DNA from: a cyanobacterium endosymbiont of Epithemia clementina EcSB
GTDB lineage: Bacteria > Cyanobacteriota > Cyanobacteriia > Cyanobacteriales > Microcystaceae
DNA: 64,000 nt
Assembly: GCF_029919255.1 (NCBI RefSeq)
Contig: NZ_CP123991.1
Location: 241,110 to 305,109, forward strand
Direction of reading: 5' to 3'
Shown here piece by piece: positions 41,124 through 50,121 of this stretch (its first letter is position 1; the number at the start of each line of letters is the position of its first letter). The notes under the pieces are model-generated. The model ran no database searches and had not been told where the DNA came from. It saw nothing but the letters and a program-made list of their open reading frames with translations. Both the position numbers and the translations under genes were made by a program.

Positions 41124-41659
41124 AATCGATTACTCATTTGTTAACGTAGCCAGATTAACAGTTTAAGGGAAAAAACAGCTAACCCCAAGTGTTTTAAGAG
41201 TGAATTGTAAACTTCTTCACTTGATAATAAGGTTGATGTTCAGTGTTGGAGATTTCAGGGAAGGACTTTACCTGGCCATTCTGTAAAAAATTTTTTTTTA
41301 GGGAACATTATTATCTATTTTATTCGTCACTACTTAAGTGTTTTCCTAAACAAGAACATCGAGGGTAAGAAATTAATTTTGAGTCTAAACTGTGTCATTT
41401 TAGACTTCAAAAGTTTTACTGCTATATCACTTTTGCAAAAATACGGGACACAACGTAAATTGTCACAAAAATCTATAGTTTCAAACGATATTTTTAATAT
41501 TAGCCTTTATAATAAGAACATCTTGGTCTATTATCTCGTGATGCGTTCAACTGGTATTCTAGGATATTCTTTTTTAGACAATTAAGGACAAGAACGTAAA
41601 ACCAAGTGTCTTTTCGATTAATTTCAAGTGTCTTTTCGATTAATTTTAGGTGGTGTGAG
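41124..41659. other. Intergenic region, no gene recognised
   Basis: 536 bases between argB (-) and the small + ORF. Short frames on both strands lack family resemblance. A 22-bp tandem duplication ends 14 bases before the small ORF and is listed separately. Confidence 0.4.
41603..41646. repeat. 22-bp perfect tandem duplication
   Basis: The 22-base unit beginning CAAGTGTCTTTTCGATTAAT occurs twice head-to-tail without mismatch (41603-41624 and 41625-41646), just upstream of the small ORF at 41660. It is probably a recent slippage duplication in the leader. Confidence 0.9.
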
Positions 41660-41881
41660 ATGTTAGAGCGTTTGCTATTAGCTAGCACAGTAACGTGTTT
41701 GTTATACTTTTCCGTTCAAGTAGGTCGATCTTCAGTGAATCCGACACAGACTAATCAGCCCTTTGGGTATGTAATGTTTGAGAGCTCTTCCTTGCCGACC
41801 TCTCGGGAAGTGTGGGCTGACTCCGCCTTTTCCAAGTCAGATTCTGTCTTAGGTCAGGCTATTGATCAGGTCATTGTTTAA
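41660..41881 (+). CDS. Small secreted or membrane protein, hypothetical
   Basis: A 73-residue product from the ATG at 41660, chosen because TAGGTGG lies 8-14 bases upstream and because the frame before it runs through a tandem duplication. The N-terminus MLERLLLASTVTCLLYFSVQ is a signal or anchor sequence, and the rest is polar (SREVWADSAFSKSDSVLGQA). No family is recognised. Composition looks protein-like. Next to it lies the convergent glpD gene, 102 bases away. Confidence 0.5.
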   Translation: MLERLLLASTVTCLLYFSVQVGRSSVNPTQTNQPFGYVMFESSSLPTSREVWADSAFSKSDSVLGQAIDQVIV

Positions 41882-41982
41882 TTCATGATAACAGCTGGTG
41901 GGGGGAGAACTTCACCAATCCAGTCTAGATTTTATAGTTGGTTTTTGAGAAGCCTCTCCCTTCCCCAAAATATCAGTGTTGA

Positions 41983-43656
41983 CTACAGAGATGTTTTTAA
42001 AGAGTCAAAATCAGGAAGACAATTGTTGTTAATGTAGTCAATGTATCTCTCTTTTTCTTGACGACATTTATTTTCATCCCAACCACAATATCGACTCAGA
42101 GTCTCCGTAAGACTTGGCAGTAAATCGATTCCATAATCAGAGTGCATAGAAAGAGTGGTACGACGACGCATAATGTCTACTAAAGTGTAAGCTAGTTCAT
42201 AACGAACTGCATAAACAATTTGGGCTTTAATATCGGGAAGTTCAGGAAAAATAACTGTGGCTAAATCCGGTTCTGAGTCTATTAATGCCAAAATATCTAG
42301 GGTTTTTGATCCGTACATTGAGAATAAATGATCCATGGTTTGGTTAGAAACGCGATCACGATATTCAGTTAAAACTCGTTGTACACGGGGATCACCGGGT
42401 AGAATCGAGCCTGGAAGAGGTTTATCTCCTGTCGGACAAGGGGGAACAAATTTCCCTTGTTGCTTAAAGACCAGATCAACCATTTCTTCGCCTACTTGGC
42501 GATAAGTGGTCAACTTCCCTCCAATTAAAGAAATTAAATTAGTTACTCCTTCTTTAGAATGATTAAAGAAGATGTGTTTACGGGTAATACTCCCTGGTTT
42601 TTTCCCTTCAGCATTAGGGAGAGGACGTACTCCTGAATAAGTAAACTTTACGTCTTTACGCGAAAGTCGAGCGTTGGGAATAATGTTGTTAGTTTCCCTT
42701 AATAAATAATCAATTTCATCATCATCGGCCTTAAGTTGATCGAGATTCCCTTTAAATGGTTGATCGGTAGTTCCAATCAAATACATTCCGTCCCAAGGTA
42801 CAATAAAGAAGGGACGACCATCAGACTTGGCTTCTACATAAAGACTGGTATTGGGCGCTCCGACAAAGGGGTTAACTACAATGTGACTACCTTTTGTTCC
42901 ACCAATTTTCTTTGTTTTACCGATGGGAGCCTCTTTGCCATCTTTCATACCCGACTGACAAACATAATCAACCCAAGGACCTGCTGTGTTAATCACTATC
43001 GACTTGTCATGGCCATTAACAATAAATTCTTGGTCTGTCCAATAGTCTTTACAGGTGAGGGATGTAATTCTATTGCCTTGACGGTTTAAGTGAATCACTT
43101 TAACGTAACTAAGAACTGTTGCTCCGGCTTCTTTTGCCGAGATTATGTTTTCTAAACATAATCTTTCTGCATAAGTTACTTGACCGTCATAATATTGTGC
43201 TCCTCCAGCTAACCCATCTGAATCGATGGAAGGAAAAAGTTGTTTAAATTGGGCAGGAGGTAACATCCGATGAGGAGGCAGTGTTTTGTCCGCACTAAAA
43301 ATATCATAAAGTATCATTCCCGCCCAGATTTTCCAATAGGGACGAGAGCGATCACGGTAGATAGGAATGGTTAATAGTAAAGGTTTAACTAGATGAGGAG
43401 CAGTATGAAGGAGAATTTCTCGTTCTTTTAGAGATTCTCTCACTAGTGGGAATTCAAAGTATTCTAGGTAGCGTAACCCTCCGTGAATCAAACGGGTTGA
43501 CCAGCTAGAGGTTCCACAAGCAAAATCCCCTTTCTCAACGAGAATCGTTTTTAATCCTCTTAAAGCAGCATCTCGAGCTACGCCGGCACCATTTACACCG
43601 CCACCAATGACGATCAGGTCGTAGTTCGTTTGTTGAATTTCATTAAAATTTCGCAT
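41983..43656 (-). CDS. glpD: Glycerol-3-phosphate dehydrogenase, FAD-dependent
   Basis: Membrane-associated flavoenzyme oxidising glycerol-3-phosphate to dihydroxyacetone phosphate and feeding electrons to quinone. About 557 residues. The N-terminal FAD site is LIVIGGGVNGAGVARDAALR followed by VEKGDFACGTSSWSTRLIHG and GGLRYLEY. The C-terminal GlpD domain runs from about 400 to the end. Three in-frame ATGs lie at 43665-43656; the last has AAGGA at the best spacing and is used here. It lies 211 bases downstream of ggpS on the same strand. The two enzymes compete for glycerol-3-phosphate. Confidence 0.93.
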   Translation of the reverse strand: MRNFNEIQQTNYDLIVIGGGVNGAGVARDAALRGLKTILVEKGDFACGTSSWSTRLIHGGLRYLEYFEFPLVRESLKEREILLHTAPHLVKPLLLTIPIYRDRSRPYWKIWAGMILYDIFSADKTLPPHRMLPPAQFKQLFPSIDSDGLAGGAQYYDGQVTYAERLCLENIISAKEAGATVLSYVKVIHLNRQGNRITSLTCKDYWTDQEFIVNGHDKSIVINTAGPWVDYVCQSGMKDGKEAPIGKTKKIGGTKGSHIVVNPFVGAPNTSLYVEAKSDGRPFFIVPWDGMYLIGTTDQPFKGNLDQLKADDDEIDYLLRETNNIIPNARLSRKDVKFTYSGVRPLPNAEGKKPGSITRKHIFFNHSKEGVTNLISLIGGKLTTYRQVGEEMVDLVFKQQGKFVPPCPTGDKPLPGSILPGDPRVQRVLTEYRDRVSNQTMDHLFSMYGSKTLDILALIDSEPDLATVIFPELPDIKAQIVYAVRYELAYTLVDIMRRRTTLSMHSDYGIDLLPSLTETLSRYCGWDENKCRQEKERYIDYINNNCLPDFDSLKTSL

Positions 43657-43775
43657 GATCATCATTCCTTGTTTCTAAATTCCTCAAGAGCAATTCTTAG
43701 TTAGATTAGCGACTAACGACACTTTCTTTGTGTCCTTTAAGAAAGAGAAAAGAACTCAAAACGGGCAAAAGAATC

Positions 43776-43821
43776 CCCAGATCAAACTGGGTTACTTTCC
43801 CAGATCAAACCGGGTTACTTT
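43776..43821. repeat. Two 23-bp tandem units, each a small hairpin
   Basis: CCCAGATCAAACTGGGTTAC... (43776-43798) is repeated at 43799-43821 with one change (CTGGG to CCGGG). Each unit can fold as CCCAG-ATCAAA-CTGGG; in the second copy one pair becomes A-C. They lie between the ggpS stop and the glpD start and may act as a processing or attenuation site. Confidence 0.85.
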
Positions 43822-43867
43822 TTATAGGTGATCCTCAACTCGCTAGAGGTTATTTATCTAAGACAGT

Positions 43868-45343
43868 TTAGTGTTTTATGTCCTGAAATAACTTAAAGAG
43901 ACGATTTGCCCAATAGTCAACATCATAGGTTGTCACAGTTTCATACATTTTAGTCATCCGTTCCTTTTGTTCTTCAGGGGACATGGCTAAAGCTTCATCT
44001 ATTGCTTGATCCATGCGATCAATCGAATATGGATTGGTCAAAATAGCTTGAGGAAGTTCAATGGCAGCTCCAACAAACTCCGAGAGAATCAACACCCCAT
44101 CTTTACCTTCATGAGCGACAATGTATTCCTTGGCTACTAAGTTTAAGCCGTCTCGTAGAGGAGCTGTCCAGCAAATATCGGCGGCGCGATAGTAGCAGAA
44201 TAGATCTTCTAAAGGTAAAGGTTGAGTAAACAGCCGAATGGGAGTCCAATCGAATTGGGCATATTGTCCATTGATGTTTCCTACCAGCTGCTCAATCTGC
44301 TTCTGAGCAATTTCATATACTCGCATTCCAGTGGCAGGTTGTACACAAGTCATAACGAGGTTGATCTTACCATGTAAGTCAGGACGACGTTCCAATAAAC
44401 GACCAAAGGCTTCTAATTTCTCACTATTTCCTTTCACATAGTCTACTCGACCAGCAGCAACCAATAGTTTGCGTCCTTGGAGTTCTTCTTTAATTTGCTC
44501 AAGTCTAATTTTAATTTCCGGTTTATTCAGAACTTCAAGAATATTTTTGGGATTAGTCCCCACTGGGAAAGCGTCAATATTAACGATTTTTCCTTTATGG
44601 GAGAGCTTTGTAGTTCTTTCAGGTTCAGCTAGAGCAATCCCCACAGAAGTCATGTGTCCAGCCACTTTTTCTCTCTCGACAATTTCCACTGCTCGCAAAC
44701 TGCGAGCTACACCCACAAAGTTTTCTGAATACCGAGGAATATGAAATCCAACCACATCACAGCATAGCAAACTATCCACAATAGCTTCGCGCCAAGGTAA
44801 AATATTAAATATATCTACCGCGGGAAAAGGTGTATGGTGGAAAAAGGCGATGCGAACATTCGGCATTTTCTGACGAATAAAATGAGGAACTAACCAAAGG
44901 TTATAGTCATGAACCCAAACTAAGGCATCATCAGCTGCCTCTTTACAAGCAGCATCTGCGAAGAGACGGTTAATTTCCGTAAAGTTCTCCCAATCTGATG
45001 ACTCACTCGTGAAATGAGAAGGGAAGGAATGGAGAATTGGCCAAAAGGCTTCTTTCGAAGTAATGTGGTAAAAATGTTTAACTTGATCGGCGTTTAGAGG
45101 AATACGATGAACGGTGTAATTTGCATCTTCTTCTACAGTAACCTGTTCGGTGAACGTGGCTTTTTCTTCAAGACTAACCTGCTTCCATGCAATCCAAGTT
45201 CCTTGACGGACATCAGTGAAAAAGCTTTTTAAGGTTGGGACAATTCCATTAGGACTTTTTTTTGGTAGGTAGTGAATCTTTTCATTTTCCACTACTTCAT
45301 CATAGGGTTCGCGGTGGTATAGAATAACGAGAGATGATTTCAT
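43868..45343 (-). CDS. ggpS: Glucosylglycerol-phosphate synthase
   Basis: GT20-family glucosyltransferase joining ADP-glucose to glycerol-3-phosphate, the first step in making the compatible solute glucosylglycerol. The 491-residue protein starts MKSSLVILYHREPYDEVVEN and has the KKSPNGI segment typical of cyanobacterial GgpS rather than OtsA. Other landmarks are VWVHDYNLWLVPHFIR, FFHHTPFP and the donor-site region PLRDGLNLVAKEYIVAHEGK. The phosphatase GgpP is not in this window. It is followed by glpD on the same strand, an arrangement that makes sense because both use glycerol-3-phosphate. Trehalose-6-phosphate synthase is the main alternative and is less likely. Confidence 0.9.
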   Translation of the reverse strand: MKSSLVILYHREPYDEVVENEKIHYLPKKSPNGIVPTLKSFFTDVRQGTWIAWKQVSLEEKATFTEQVTVEEDANYTVHRIPLNADQVKHFYHITSKEAFWPILHSFPSHFTSESSDWENFTEINRLFADAACKEAADDALVWVHDYNLWLVPHFIRQKMPNVRIAFFHHTPFPAVDIFNILPWREAIVDSLLCCDVVGFHIPRYSENFVGVARSLRAVEIVEREKVAGHMTSVGIALAEPERTTKLSHKGKIVNIDAFPVGTNPKNILEVLNKPEIKIRLEQIKEELQGRKLLVAAGRVDYVKGNSEKLEAFGRLLERRPDLHGKINLVMTCVQPATGMRVYEIAQKQIEQLVGNINGQYAQFDWTPIRLFTQPLPLEDLFCYYRAADICWTAPLRDGLNLVAKEYIVAHEGKDGVLILSEFVGAAIELPQAILTNPYSIDRMDQAIDEALAMSPEEQKERMTKMYETVTTYDVDYWANRLFKLFQDIKH

Positions 45344-45860
45344 GATCTATCCTTTGCTGGTTAATATTTATCGCGAGCTGTTAACTTTCTAGACTCTCAA
45401 CGAAATACTCTGTGAACTTTTTTATTTGTTCTTCTTGTTTAAGAGAACCTATAATTAGAGTCTAGATTCATATGAGCGAGTATTTTGGTAGTTTATTGAT
45501 TGCTCGCATATTCACATACATTTAGGTTAAAGCTCGTCGTTTAGGTCTACTTTCGTCACCATGAAGTTCTAGCGAAGAGTGTAGTTTTGATTGACTTAAT
45601 TCACTTGTTTATTTGTTTTGTATGGATTATATGTTGAATATTTTAACATAAATTCACAGTGTTGAGTATGAAATATTTAGGTATGAATTGGGAGCGTTCT
45701 CTATCTTGAGACAAGGACTAATGGTTAATAAACTCTAAAGAATTAATAAAACTATGAAAAATTCTCCTATTATCTGGGTGAATGGACCAGCCTAAAACTT
45801 TCAACCGAGGTCATATTGACATTAGTCATCATAAGGTAGGACATCATAAGTAATTTAAAA
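45344..45860. other. Divergent regulatory region, ggpS and thioredoxin
   Basis: 517 bases between divergent genes. In Synechocystis the ggpS promoter is salt-regulated through a small overlapping ORF (GgpR); I do not see a convincing equivalent here. No RNA gene or long hairpin was noticed. Confidence 0.35.
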
Positions 45861-46178
45861 ATGGTAATTAAAAAGCAATTTTCTAGTTTTCAAAATCTGC
45901 TAGCTACTTCCAAAGTTCCTGTGTTGGTTGATTTCTATGCAACTTGGTGCGGTCCCTGTCAAATGATGAGTCCCATCTTAGAACAGGTTGGTACTCATCT
46001 GAGAGGTCGTCTGCAGATTGTAAAAATTGATAGTGATAAGTATCCGAAAATATCCTCTCAATATGAAATCCAAGCTTTACCGACTTTAGTCTTATTTAAG
46101 AAAGGTAAACCAGTCGAGCGCATTGAAGGGGTAGTTCAAGCGTCTCAACTAATTCAACATTTACAAATTCTCATCTAA
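45861..46178 (+). CDS. Thioredoxin
   Basis: Cytosolic dithiol redox protein of 105 residues. The active site WCGPC lies in VDFYATWCGPCQMMSPILEQ (about 24-43), and the cis-Pro loop reads IQALPTLVLFKKGK (about 73-86). Length is standard. It is one of several thioredoxin types found in cyanobacteria (m/x/y); the type cannot be fixed from the sequence alone. It converges on glgA with only 53 bases between stops. Confidence 0.95.
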   Translation: MVIKKQFSSFQNLLATSKVPVLVDFYATWCGPCQMMSPILEQVGTHLRGRLQIVKIDSDKYPKISSQYEIQALPTLVLFKKGKPVERIEGVVQASQLIQHLQILI

Positions 46179-46231
46179 ATTGTTGATGGCGAATTATGAT
46201 TACCTAATCGCTGTTAACTTTTAATGTCAAT

Positions 46232-47674
46232 TTAAGTTATGGACTCACTTAAATCACTTAAAAAATTGAGCTTATCGCGTTCGGCGTTACTTAATTTAGG
46301 AGACTCCCCCACGACCGACTTATATATTTTAATGTATTCGACGGCAGATTTATACCAACTAAAGTTTTGGGACATACATCGTTGTTGAAGTTTTTGCCAA
46401 TCTTGTTTAAAGCGGAACCCCTCCCAAGCTCGGATAATACAAGTTAAAAAGTCTAGAGGCTCATAGCGGTCGAAACAGTATCCGGTGCCTGTATTATTTT
46501 CGGGGTCATAAAATGATACTGTATCGACTAGTCCCCCAGTACGACGAACAATGGGGACACAGCCATAACGCATGGCTAACAATTGACTAATGCCACAAGG
46601 TTCGAAACGAGAGGGCATTAAGAAAACATCCGAACCAGCATAAATTCGTCGGGAAAGAGCATCATTGTAGAGAAGTTGCACCGAAATTCTACCTCGAAAA
46701 TGAGAAGCGATTTGCCATAATTGAGTTTCATAATAGCGGTCTCCAGTTCCAACAATGACTAATTGAGCATCAGTGTAAGCCATAAACCGATCTAGGATTT
46801 GCATAACGAGGTCAATACCTTTTTGTTCGACTAGACGAGTCACCATCCCCATCAATAAAACATTTTTATTCACCTCTAGACCTGTCTCTTCTTGTAACCC
46901 AATCTTATTAGCTCCTCGTATTTCTAGAGTATCTTTTGTGAAGGTTTGATATATAAATTTGTCAGTACTTGGATTATAACTGTCCATATCAATACCGTTG
47001 AGAATTCCCACCATATTCTCATTAATGTGAGAAAGCAAACCTTCTAACTTTTCTCCATACTCCGTTGTTTGAATTTGCTGAGCATAAGTAGGAGAAACGG
47101 TAGTAACTCGTCCCGCAAATTGCAAGGCTGAAGCCATAACATTATCCCCTTGCATATACCAAGGACACCATGTTACTTGTTCTAAATAGCCACGCCATGG
47201 TCCTTGATAAGCCAAATTATGAATAGTAAAAACTGTATTAATATCAGGAGATTGGTTCATCCAAACAGGGATCATTCCCGTATGCCAGTCATGACAGTGA
47301 ATAATATTTGGTTTCCAGAAATTCCAGGCAAATTCAGCTGCCCCATTGGCAAAAAGAGTAAATCGCCAAAATTCATCTTCCCCATGATAAATACGACGGG
47401 GAGTAAAAGCTGGATGGCCAAATAGATAGAGTGGAATATCACTATTGGGCAAGGTAGTCTCATAGACAACGAAATTTTGGAACATAGCAGACCCCTGCCA
47501 AATAGGAGTTGGAGGAATTCTTAATTTATCAGCTAAAAAGCCATAATAGGGGATAAAAATCCGTACATCGTATCCTAATTTATGTAAAATTTTTGGTAAA
47601 GCACCGACTACATCCCCCATACCTCCGGCTTTTGCGAGGGGGGCGACTTCTGCCGCAACAAATAAAATCCGCAT
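46232..47674 (-). CDS. glgA: Glycogen synthase
   Basis: GT5 enzyme that extends alpha-1,4-glucan from ADP-glucose. It has 480 residues from the ATG at 47674, giving the universal start MRILFVAAEVAPLAKAGG with the ADP-glucose-binding K-x-G-G motif. An open extension of 37 codons upstream is unlike the family. Other landmarks are HCHDWHTGMIPV (about 130) and PSRFEPCGISQLLAMRYG (about 355), with the donor-site Glu. The C-terminal GT1-type domain is complete. It is intact although glgP 23 kb away is destroyed. Confidence 0.96.
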   Translation of the reverse strand: MRILFVAAEVAPLAKAGGMGDVVGALPKILHKLGYDVRIFIPYYGFLADKLRIPPTPIWQGSAMFQNFVVYETTLPNSDIPLYLFGHPAFTPRRIYHGEDEFWRFTLFANGAAEFAWNFWKPNIIHCHDWHTGMIPVWMNQSPDINTVFTIHNLAYQGPWRGYLEQVTWCPWYMQGDNVMASALQFAGRVTTVSPTYAQQIQTTEYGEKLEGLLSHINENMVGILNGIDMDSYNPSTDKFIYQTFTKDTLEIRGANKIGLQEETGLEVNKNVLLMGMVTRLVEQKGIDLVMQILDRFMAYTDAQLVIVGTGDRYYETQLWQIASHFRGRISVQLLYNDALSRRIYAGSDVFLMPSRFEPCGISQLLAMRYGCVPIVRRTGGLVDTVSFYDPENNTGTGYCFDRYEPLDFLTCIIRAWEGFRFKQDWQKLQQRCMSQNFSWYKSAVEYIKIYKSVVGESPKLSNAERDKLNFLSDLSESIT

Positions 47675-49242
47675 TTTTGCTCCGTGTGTCTTGTTTGCTC
47701 CGTGTATCTTGGCGTTAGCGCTCTGATTGATTATACGAGAGTTGATCCCTCTTGAGATAGTTAAATTTTGAATGGTAAAAATCAACTATTGACTTTTTGT
47801 TGTTGAAAGGACACACAGTTTTATTTTTAATTTCTTTCCTAGATTTAAAAGTACTTGATAGTAATTGACTTTACTTAAAAATGGTCAATTCGCATTTTCT
47901 TAGTTAGCAATATTAATTATAATGTCTTATAAAATGATATTTTAATTGATAAAAAAAAATTATATGCTGTACTAAACTACAAAATTATTCTTTTTCTGTT
48001 AAAAATAACATAGAGATAGCTATGGTCATTTTAGTATCATTCAGTACGATTAATCCTATCTAGACTAGTTCGGCATTAGAGAATCTGATTTATCTTAAAT
48101 TATTGTTGCTAAAGTCAATATTTTATAAATACTATCAAAGCTTTTGTTAGCTAAGTTCTATCAAGAGCTTTAATCAATAATTAAATCAGAGATTAATTCT
48201 ATTTAAAGAATAGATGTTTAATTATTATTTTAAATAGAAAATCAAAATCTTCTACTTATAGATTAGATAGATCAAGTTGACAATTATTTAGATTAGTCTT
48301 TTTTAAAAAAAATCAAAAAGCTAAGTATTTTAATAATCGATTTCTTAAATTAAAAATTAATAATTTTAAACTCTTTAAAACGTTGTATAATTCATGTTTT
48401 CTATAAACTTTAACATGTTGAGATAAATTATCTTTATATTGATAACTATTTTTTTATATAAAAACTAACATAAGTATAAACAATAACACTCTTATTTAGA
48501 TTAAAACTAAGATTCAATTGTAGTTTATTTTTTTTCTATGTTCTTCTCTTAAAAATCCTTGTCCCCATTTGATTGCTCTTAATTTCTTCTTATGAATTTG
48601 CTTTTAATAATTTTAAATTCAATAGAAAAATATTTATTTCTTTAAACACTTTGAACAGTTTTAGGTTTGAATACATTTGTAGAATATTTTTAAAAAATAC
48701 TTTTAACTTTTATCCATTAAAATTTTTAGCTTTTATTTTTGCTATGTCTAAATTAATTAGAACTAATTTAGATGTGTTAATAAAAAAAACTACAATCACT
48801 AAAATTAACTTTATATAAACTTTAATAGCTTAAGTTTAGTTGAAAATAATAAATAAAATATGAATGTAAATGATTAATTTTTTATATCTCTAGTTAATGA
48901 TAATTAAGTTGTATAGTTACTATTTTAAAGTTTTCTTGAAATAAAAAAATTAGAATAATTTGATTAGTACTAAAAATATATCTATTTAATAGATTTAAAT
49001 AAAGACTTCTATTCAGTAGTAAAAAGCAAAATACATCTAAAATTTATACTTTCTAGTTTTTACTAAAGACACCTTTTAAAAAGTTTTGATCAACCATTGC
49101 TTAAACTGAATTTAGTTGACTATTTTCGTTGAAACATACTATTATTAAATATCCTTAAATCAAATGTTTATTTAAAAATGTTTCTTTACATTAGCATTCA
49201 TGAAATAATATTTTTTGACGTAAAGCTTCTATCGTACCTCTG

Positions 49243-49269
49243 AAACATAACTTAGGATAAGTTATGTTT
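49243..49269. terminator. Hairpin with 11-bp arms
   Basis: AAACATAACTT (49243-49253) and AAGTTATGTTT (49259-49269) are perfectly complementary with a 5-base loop and a T on the 3' side. No intact gene ends here; it may be the surviving terminator of a lost + strand gene. Confidence 0.4.
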
Positions 49270-49440
49270 TTAACATTATCTTTCTTCAGCTGAGCAATTT
49301 ATAGATTAATTTAAACTAAATCGTATCATATCGTTCTAAATTAGCCTCAAAAAATTAAGTTTTTTGTTTTCTGTTAGTTCAATAGTTTTTATTATCCTAC
49401 TTTATACTTATTATTTGTAATGATACTTTTTTGGTATAGG

Positions 49441-49630
49441 TAAGTTTTTCAGTCTTTTTTAAACATTTAAAAATACACAGATATTGCTTGTATTTATACG
49501 ATAAGTATCTATCCCTAAGAAATGAACTTACAACTCTATTTTTAAAATATTTATTTTTAATTTAATGGCTTTTAACTTAGAGATTAAAAAGTGTGTATTT
49601 CTATCTATTTAAAAAAGACTGAAAAACTTA
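49441..49630. mobile_element. MITE-like unit with 23-bp terminal inverted repeats
   Basis: TAAGTTTTTCAGTCTTTTTT plus AAA (49441-49463) recurs as its perfect reverse complement at 49608-49630. Inside them AAATACACA and TGTGTATTT form a further matching pair. The 190-bp unit has no ORF. This is the form of a miniature inverted-repeat element, but I see no clear target duplication and no second copy in the window, so a long-range hairpin of other origin is possible. Confidence 0.4.
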
Positions 49631-49891
49631 TTAAACTAAATAAGTAATTAATTTAAATACAGGTTCTCAAAAATACTTGAGTAATCTAGTGGATTCTAAG
49701 AATAGAAGATTAACTTATATAAAATTTTCGAAAAATCGCTAATTACATTCTCTATAAATCTAATTTTTAGGTAAGGTTCATCTTATTCTACTACAATAGG
49801 TAGTAGGATAGGAGCGTTTGTCTAATGAGAGTAAATTTTCTCTTAGTGTAGTTAAATTTCAAGAGTATCAGAGTTACAATACTTCGAGATT

Positions 49892-49946
49892 GACATATTA
49901 TGTTATCTACATGACATAATATGTCATGTAGATAACATAATATGTC
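49892..49946. repeat. 55-bp perfect palindrome
   Basis: Two 27-base arms are perfect reverse complements around a single central A at 49919. The left arm begins GACATATTATGTTATCTACA and the right arm ends with its complement. GACATA/TATGTC motifs also occur within each arm, so shorter hairpins nest inside. No gene abuts it; the nearest is the Deg protease start at 50122. Confidence 0.95.
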
Positions 49947-50121
49947 ATGTATTCATGATACTCTACATGGCAGATTACGTCAGTATCAGGTTACATTTTA
50001 TAAGATAGCTTTTTATATAACGGACTGGTAAACCAACTTTTTCTCTCCATGACTATTTCAATTTCAAACTATTTTAATCTCAAACTGTTTTAATCTCAAA
50101 TTATTCAGGGCAAAATCCGTA

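Larger units (their letters stand above)
47675..50121. other. 2.4-kb gene desert
   Basis: No gene recognised on either strand; the longest frames (such as 48573-48818 +) are AT-driven and lack homology. It does hold three notable structures: a hairpin at 49243-49269, a MITE-like inverted-repeat unit at 49441-49630 and a 55-bp palindrome at 49892-49946. Confidence 0.5.

Noticed and set aside
47675-47785. 37-codon extension of glgA
   Set aside because: GlgA begins at the conserved MRILFVAAEVAPL; the upstream codons are low-quality sequence.
48573-48818. 81-codon + frame in the 47.7-50.1 kb desert
   Set aside because: Phe/Asn/Lys/Ile-rich as expected from random AT-rich DNA, with no motif.
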